A DNA stretch of 64,000 nt, taken from positions 12,881,675 to 12,945,674 of the forward strand of contig NC_087076.1 of NCBI RefSeq assembly GCF_026151205.1, read 5' to 3'. The DNA comes from Bolinopsis microptera (lineage: Eukaryota > Ctenophora > Tentaculata > Lobata > Bolinopsidae). This document shows positions 57,507 through 64,000 of this stretch, in pieces. The notes beneath the pieces were generated by a model. The model was given only the letters and a program-made list of their open reading frames with translations, ran no database searches and was not told where the DNA came from. Made by a program: the position numbers and the translations under genes. Positions within the stretch are counted from its first letter, which is position 1; every line of letters begins with the position of its first letter.

Positions 57507-58536
57507 AATCAGCGTCCAAAAATACACCGATTTAGATCAATTTCATACCTAACCCAAACGCAAAGGTTCTTTTCTTGACACACGCTGCAACCTTTTTTGA
57601 TCTCGGCCGGCCGGAGTGCGCACGCAGCTGCATGCAGCTGGCTGACGTCGAGTAGGGTGTTTTGGCCGTTCTAACTTAAGACTTTTATGAATTAAAGCAG
57701 CCGTATTGATCTTCCAAACCTACAACTTTCAAGGGCTAGAATTCGCTGTAGTATTTTGCCGTTAAAACACAACTTGTACTGTTTAACTTCATGATTGGGC
57801 CGTAATTCAAAAGCAAATTGGCAAGAAGTGGTGCTCACGGTCTCACTTAACGTCACTTATCGCTCAGTTAAGAGCGACCCAGGAACTAAGCCCCATCCGG
57901 TCAGGGTTCCTGGGTAAGCGACAGACAGCCTGCAGGCATATGATCCGAATACGAAATATCCTTGTGTTCGGCATTTAATAGCCCTAATTGGTTACTTCGT
58001 ACCCAGGAAAAGTTACCGGCTGGTGGTGGTACTAGAGTTGGTTTAATTTAAACAGACGGCTTGACCTCGCGCGCGACAACAGTACAAGCATGATTTGCAC
58101 GCGTGGCGTATTCCAATGTTCAGGCAGCTACCACGTGACACAACTCAGCCAACCAGAGTACAGGAATCCGCAAAGTTAAAGTTGCAAACTTTTGATCGGC
58201 CCGAAAGGGGACTTTTCTGGAGATTTTGAGATAACTCAACAATTACGCTGTCTTGAATTTTCCTCCTGGAGAGGTAACGTTACTTTTAAAAGAGGAACAT
58301 GTTACAAAAAACCGGAAGTCTCCAACTCTTTTACTTTCAAAGTTAAGCCCCATCCGGTCAGGGTTCCTGGGGCACGCTTCGCGTGCACGAGAGAGGTATT
58401 ATATACAACGTGTTCTATAGCAAGCCTTTTGCTCCTAGTCCTACTAAACCGCTCGCCCAAATTTTAAGAAAATTCTTGTGAATAGGCCTTTTAGGTATGA
58501 AATTGATTTCAATCGGTGTATTTTTGGACGCTGATT
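57507..58536. mobile_element. Non-autonomous DNA transposon, ~1.03 kb, ~43-bp TIRs
   Basis: The left end AATCAGCGTCCAAAAATACA (continuing CCGATT...GATCAATTTCATACCTAA) is mirrored at the right end by TAGGTATGAAATTGATTTCA and TGTATTTTTGGACGCTGATT. Inside, TAAGCCCCATCCGGTCAGGG and the bases after it occur twice (57887, 58346). A local GC-rich palindromic patch (GCAGCTGCATGCAGCTG) is present. No transposase ORF. No clear target duplication was found. Confidence 0.75.
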
Positions 58537-58654
58537 CCGAATCACCCCACAATATGACGTAGGGTAAAATGCTTCCCTGGAGAGTCATGGGCAAAAACCG
58601 TTTTTGTCACGTGACAGGCTAGTAAAATTAAAACATTAATTCGATTGTTTTATT

Positions 58655-58745
58655 TAGGGTTAGGGTTGTGGTACTGGTCGGTAAGGGTTATGGATAGCTT
58701 CGGGGTTATGGTTAGACTTAGGGTCATGGGATTAGGGTTTATGTA
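58655..58745. repeat. Degenerate TTAGGG-like repeats between CACGTGAC motifs
   Basis: GGGTTAGGGTTGTGG, AAGGGTTATGG, GGGGTTATGGTTAG and GGGATTAGGGTTTATG follow in ~90 bp. TTGTCACGTGAC lies 50 bp to the left and AGTCACGTGA 45 bp to the right, so the whole may be a small inverted-repeat element rather than a telomere remnant. Confidence 0.6.
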
Positions 58746-61700
58746 AAACTGTTTTGTACGGCTGCAAAACCATAAAAACCAAAGTCACGTGAAATTTGTG
58801 CGTAATAATACAGTGGTATTTTTACCAATGTATACCTACTCGTCTAAATTTCTTCGAATAGAGGTAGAGCGCGCTTTTTTCTCGAAATATTAACCCCGGG
58901 CATGATGGTGCAAGGCTTCACTGAGAATTCCATAGTGCAAGGCTTCACTGTGAGTAGCGCGCGCCGGATTATGGACTATTGGTCAGTCCTTTATTAACAA
59001 TGAACAACTTAAAGTCTGAGAACAACAGTCATAGCTCTTAGAGGAGAGAGAGGGTTAAAAAGTAGTAGTGCAGTAAAAATAGCAGAATTAGATATAAATT
59101 TGGAGCCAGTTCTTTAAACTGGCTTACTTATACTACTTAAAGGGTGTTTATTTAGTTTTCTATTGAATTTATATTGAATTTTTATATAGGGTAATTGTTA
59201 TATTATGTGTATATTGTTTGAATAATCTTAGTGTTGCACTTAAAGTGTAGTGCACTGGGTCTGCTTATCAGCAGATTTTGTTACACAGTGCTGAAACGCA
59301 AATTTACATACTGCTCTAATGGCCGGCCGTATAATGTTAATTCGTTTCATTCAAGGTAATGTCAATATAATATTAGCTGTTAAATGAATCCCATAGCGCA
59401 TGTTTAAACGGTATCGTTCGCCTCGTTAACACTTAAAAGTTAAATACGCGCGTTCCAGAATAGTATACCCGCGCGCAGATACAATTGCCACAATACCACG
59501 CCGTCACACAACACACATGCTCACTGCTAGGTCTGCTATCAGGCCACCAAGTAAGCGCCAACAATGCCCTTAATGAACCCCAGCATGATCATGCTTTGGC
59601 TTGTATTCTAGATGAGATATACATCTAAAAATAGTCCCCATCAAGATGTTAACAATGCAAGCAATCTACAACATGTTGCCAGACCGTGAAATTATTATCT
59701 GTTACGACAATTTAAGCAATTTTTACTTCTCTGCTCGACCAAGCTCGTATTTTGCATCCTGCATGTATGGGACGATGAGATAAAACAGGTTTACAAATCT
59801 GTTTTAAAATTAACCATAACACAAAAGAAGTTGCTCGGCTGTCAGGCGAGAGATAAAGATTTTAAAACGCAATGGGATTTGGAATTTAAGGGCGTTGCAA
59901 GAACTAAGAATTCCCTTCCCAAACAAAATTGTAAGAAATTCCTCGTGAGGCATTCTAAAATCGTACCCTTTGTAATACAATATTACACCGTCTCTAATTT
60001 TGGCATGAAAATCACATTTTTCACGTGAGTATTTTAACTTAACTTTGAGTACTTTCATCGGATGAATGACCTACCGCTCAACAAGCCGTCTTTTTATTAT
60101 GAAATAAACTTTGTAATGGCCAAGAAATGCGCCCCGGTAGCTACCTGAAATATGAACCAGACTTCACGAACATTAATGCTGGGTAGCTGAATTACACGAG
60201 GCCTGATGATATAATGAATTTTAGTTGTTGGAGTTTAAAATAGCCCAGATCTAGTTTCTCTTATCTCCTCCTAATAATTCCCCGTCTTGGAATATATCTA
60301 ATGTGATTAAAATGATATCTGGCACTTAGACAGTTGACACTACACCAGCATACCCACTGTGGTAAGTTCTCCAGGGTATATGTCTAAATAATATAGATAT
60401 ACTGATTAGAGAGAAGGCCAGACTGGGAGTTAAAGTAAAAGTCCCTTCTCTCACAAAAAAAACTGCCTACGACTACTCATCCGTAGTTTAAGAGCTGGAA
60501 GACTCCGAAAATTGTCAATGCTTCGAATTTAAGACTCTGGCAAGCTTCAGGATATTTCTCGGAAACTTCCCGGACACCCTTCCAGAAAGTACAGAACACT
60601 CTAACTCCGTAATCGACTGGTGAAGTCAAGGAGTTGGTCTGCAGATTACGTGACTACCGTGCTACGTGCGTGTATTTATAAATTTCACCGAGTTAGCTTC
60701 TAACCTCAAGCCATAAACTGTTCATATTACCAAAACTAAATCTCTCCTTGAAGTTTAACTACCGCAGAACTTCATAACTCTCACTGAACATAAACCTCCA
60801 TTACTTCACTATCTAAACTTGAAAACTACTAAATCAGCTCACCTGCAATTCTCTCAAACCGCTCCTCCTAAACCACTTCCCCACTTGTCAACTTCCCCAC
60901 TTCGAGATTAGAAGCAGTTTTCTACCAATCAGAGCACGTGAAAGAGCCTGGTTTAATCGAAAAACCGTTTTGTAGGAGACATGTTGAGTCAATGTTGACG
61001 CAGTTCATAGCAAGGTTGTGTCTCATGCGCTAAACGGGTAAGGTTCTGAGTTTCTCTCTGTGGATACCCCTCGATCAACCACCTCCAAATAAATGTTTAT
61101 CAATTCTAACACGTTGCATTTTAACCATTAAACAATAAACACGTCAGATTGAACAGCTATTCGATTTATATTCGATTTATATTACAAGCAGTTCAAACAT
61201 AGAGATCCTTGATTGGATTTTAAAAGTTGTTTGTACACGGTAAATACTTCTATGTTAAATTTTGTTATAGTAACCTAAATATTCAAAGAGTTTTCTCCTA
61301 ATTTCGCGCTGGTTTAAACCCACCAGTTGAACCAGAGTATAGGACAGTGGACATCGTGAATATGATTATAATACAGTTAAAATACTTCGTTTTGAATAGT
61401 AGAGCCGGGACCAAGATCAGGATCCAGCTATCTGCAACCAAGTTCTCTATTGGGTGCCCATACTCTCACGAAACACTCTGTTATAGCCATACAGGTTCAA
61501 TAATCTTAGATTACCTTGAGCATTATTGCATCTTCTATATTATATTATGGAATCTCCTAGTCTATTTCTTTTCGTATAGTTATCTAAGAACCTTTGTGAA
61601 ACTTACGCAAGAGTTTTATTAACAGTGTTAACTTAATCTATCCGACTACTATATTGAGCTATTACCGGAATATTTCTAGTTTCACTAAAACATTTTGCAC

Positions 61701-62039
61701 AGTGTAACACCGCTACATTGCGCTCTATATAAAGACAATGTGTAATGTAGAGTTAGAGTTAACAGTTAAACAGTCCACATCTGGTATGTGGTATGTCACT
61801 GGTATGTGGTATGTGGTATGTCACTGCTAAATTCGTTAAGACCCGAATAACTTCTAAGGCAGTGGAAGCCTCATAATGTTACATGGTAAGATTTATTTTT
61901 AAACAATTGCAGCTCGGAACACGATTCCAGATTTAATCTAGTTAACTCGTCCGAGGTGAAAGTTCAAGTTCCACTATCAAGTGTCCCGTACCTGGCTTTA
62001 TCAATTATCAAGTACCAACCCTACTTCACTGTTGGTCAG

Positions 62040-62163
62040 GTATGGTGCGTGAGTGGACGAATTTGCCAGTTTCAGATTAGACAGCTTGAATCGGAACAAC
62101 AGTGAGGGATGGTTCGTGCGTGGACGAATTTACCAGGTTCAGATTAGACAGCTTGAATCGGAA
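62040..62163. repeat. ~65-bp tandem duplication
   Basis: GTGGACGAATTTGCCAGTTT and the following AGATTAGACAGCTTGAATCGG recur as GTGGACGAATTTACCAGGTT with the same continuation, 65 bp apart. Confidence 0.85.
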
Positions 62164-63397
62164 TTGTGGTTTTAACTATCTTATATCTTAATCCCCACTA
62201 ATATTTAACAAATCAATCCCAGTAAATTTTTCTAACCTTTTCGTCGATCTTCTATTTTGTTTTTTTTAATTTTTTAATTTCCACATATCCATGGGAAACA
62301 GAGTCTTGCTTCATTAAAATTTTTGTTACAAGATTCATGATACAATATAATAAAAGAAATGAACGATCTCTGACCTACATTCCAGTCGTATAAACATATA
62401 AAATGAATCATCTATATGAGCTTAATACGTCCCGTCGTCTCGTCGGGCACAAATTTGTTGGTACATGGTATAATAATAAAAATCCCAAATTAGATGAAGT
62501 GTAACCTATGTTCCTGAGTTACTATACTCAGACACTAAGTTAAACATAGCTTTACAGTGTACAATGTTTGATACTGACAGTATCATACTGACTAACTAAC
62601 ACAATTATATAATAGGATAAAACAGAGAATGTAACTTCTTAGCCAAGGTCGGGTAATAATAAGGCCCTGCTACAGACTTTTACATACCATATTCTATAAC
62701 TATATCAATAATATCTCCTTAGCTTCTTAATTAACAAACATGTTGCATGTTTAACACCTGTTAAATCGTCACATTAAAAACTTGTTATCGAGTTACATGC
62801 CGGGTCCTTAGGTTTGGATCTCGGGGCCTAACAGGAGGTCTCGAGATCTGATTTCGGGTAATTAGCTGACCGTGCGTTATTATATTGTTACTCCAGGCCA
62901 GGTGTTCCTACTACACAGTTACTAAAACACTTAACTACCGTTTACTAATAGTAATGAGTTGTTCCTGCTTGTTGAAGCTGTAAAAGTGAAGAACAGTACA
63001 GATTCACAGATGAACCAGCAGCTGATACAATGAATGTGATAGAATTTTGTTACATCACATTTATTTTCAACATTTCTTTAACACTTTAGTTCAGTATTAC
63101 CGCATCTATTTTTAGTGAGGAAAGCAGATTTAAACATTTAACACTAGAACTATATTAATTAAACACTAACTACTATGTAGTAGTGTAGTTCAAGGATTTC
63201 GATTAAGAGTGCTGAGTGTTCGCATTTTGAAGAATGGTTTAATAATGGCTGCCCAGATTACTGCTGGAAACTTAATTTCTCAATTATATTGCAGTCTACC
63301 CGTGAACATTTAAATAAATAGAGCATTTCGTTTAAACATCCAGAGACCAGACGATCACGAGGTGTTTCTAAATTTACAAGAATGTCAAATTGGAAAA

Positions 63398-63640
63398 TTC
63401 CATTTTATTAGATTTCAGGAGACAAATTTAACCATGGTATAAACGGTTCTTGTACAGATTTAATAAAATCGAAGGAAAGAAAAACAACTCTCCTTCAAGG
63501 AGATGTGTTTTTTGAACACATGGAAATCTTCTTGCCATAAATTTGATTTTGTTAGATTCCGGAGACAAATTTAACTTTTTGATAAACGGTTCTTTTTACC
63601 GATCTAACAAATTGAGAAAACACGTCTCCTTGCCATAAAC
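63398..63640. repeat. ~140-bp imperfect direct repeat
   Basis: TTAGATTTCAGGAGACAAAT...ATAAACGGTTCTT near 63408 is repeated as TTAGATTCCGGAGACAAATT...ATAAACGGTTCTT near 63553; both are followed by (C/G)TCTCCTT text. Confidence 0.75.
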
Positions 63641-64000
63641 ATGAATATTTTATTTAACATCATTATATAAAATCAAAATTTGAGTCAACAAATTTTAAAT
63701 AAATTAAATTTCAAGAAAAGGTGTGTAAGCTTTATCGGTCCTTTAATTTGATTCCTGTTGGTTTTTTTTTGCATCAAACTTGCAAGAGCTTCCGAAATGG
63801 TCCCTAAAAAGTCTCGATTCTAAAAGATGTATGCATTTTAGTAGTTTTACCGAAAAATCACACTTTTCTCAAATAATTGGGATTGAAAATCTTTATTATA
63901 CCATAACATGAACAAACATAAATTTAATAAACTGTAAGCAAAGGTTGTCTTCTCAGAGCCCACAAGTTAAAGGGTTTGTTATGATTGTTGTGCAATTTTA

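Larger units (their letters stand above)
58746..64000. other. No recognised gene
   Basis: AT-rich sequence with short, unconvincing ORFs (59810 minus, 61347 plus). Two small duplications are listed separately. No RNA gene could be recognised by eye. Confidence 0.4.

Noticed and set aside
58655-58745. Interstitial telomere
   Set aside because: The TTAGGG-like units are too degenerate and few, and are bracketed by inverted CACGTGAC motifs.

Overview
This is an AT-rich, repeat-rich animal nuclear sequence. Genes are split by GT-AG introns, proteins are metazoan-type (SRCR-like secreted proteins, a TRPM channel), and there are many small non-autonomous transposons and tandem repeats. No bacterial or organellar features are visible. 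An invertebrate, possibly an early-branching one such as a cnidarian, fits best, but the sequence alone does not settle the taxon.

Layout. 2.6-9.1 kb: three tandem copies of a ~2.18 kb unit, each with one intronless minus-strand gene for a secreted SRCR-like protein. Only the third copy is fully open; the other two each lack one base between signal peptide and mature part. 9-33 kb: mostly non-coding, with simple repeats, a hAT-type MITE with a perfect 8-bp target duplication, hairpins, a minus-strand gene for a small secreted coiled-coil protein whose 3' end has been amplified into a 47-bp tandem array, and a scattered series of short plus-strand open segments that start with ATG and end at a splice donor in phase 0. 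33.9-56.7 kb: one large plus-strand TRPM2-like channel gene. I could trace it through 22 coding exons, from the TRPM homology region through S1-S6, the TRP helix and a coiled coil to a C-terminal NUDT9-H domain. Its third intron carries a Crypton-like tyrosine recombinase element with one frameshift. 57.5-58.5 kb: a TIR-bounded DNA element. 58.5-64 kb: no gene recognised.

How the parts fit. The main hypothesis from this window is that the TRPM2-like gene has a dispersed array of alternative first exons. At least seven short phase-0 candidates precede the shared exon at 34555. Several share an Arg-Val-Ser motif or a GRKK motif, and one lies next to a tandem pair of RFX-type X-boxes. The channel core looks intact. 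The C-terminal enzyme domain has lost the recognisable Nudix catalytic box, and it is separated from the channel by a reading-frame break in one exon, so this may be a ligand-gated or truncated channel rather than a chanzyme.
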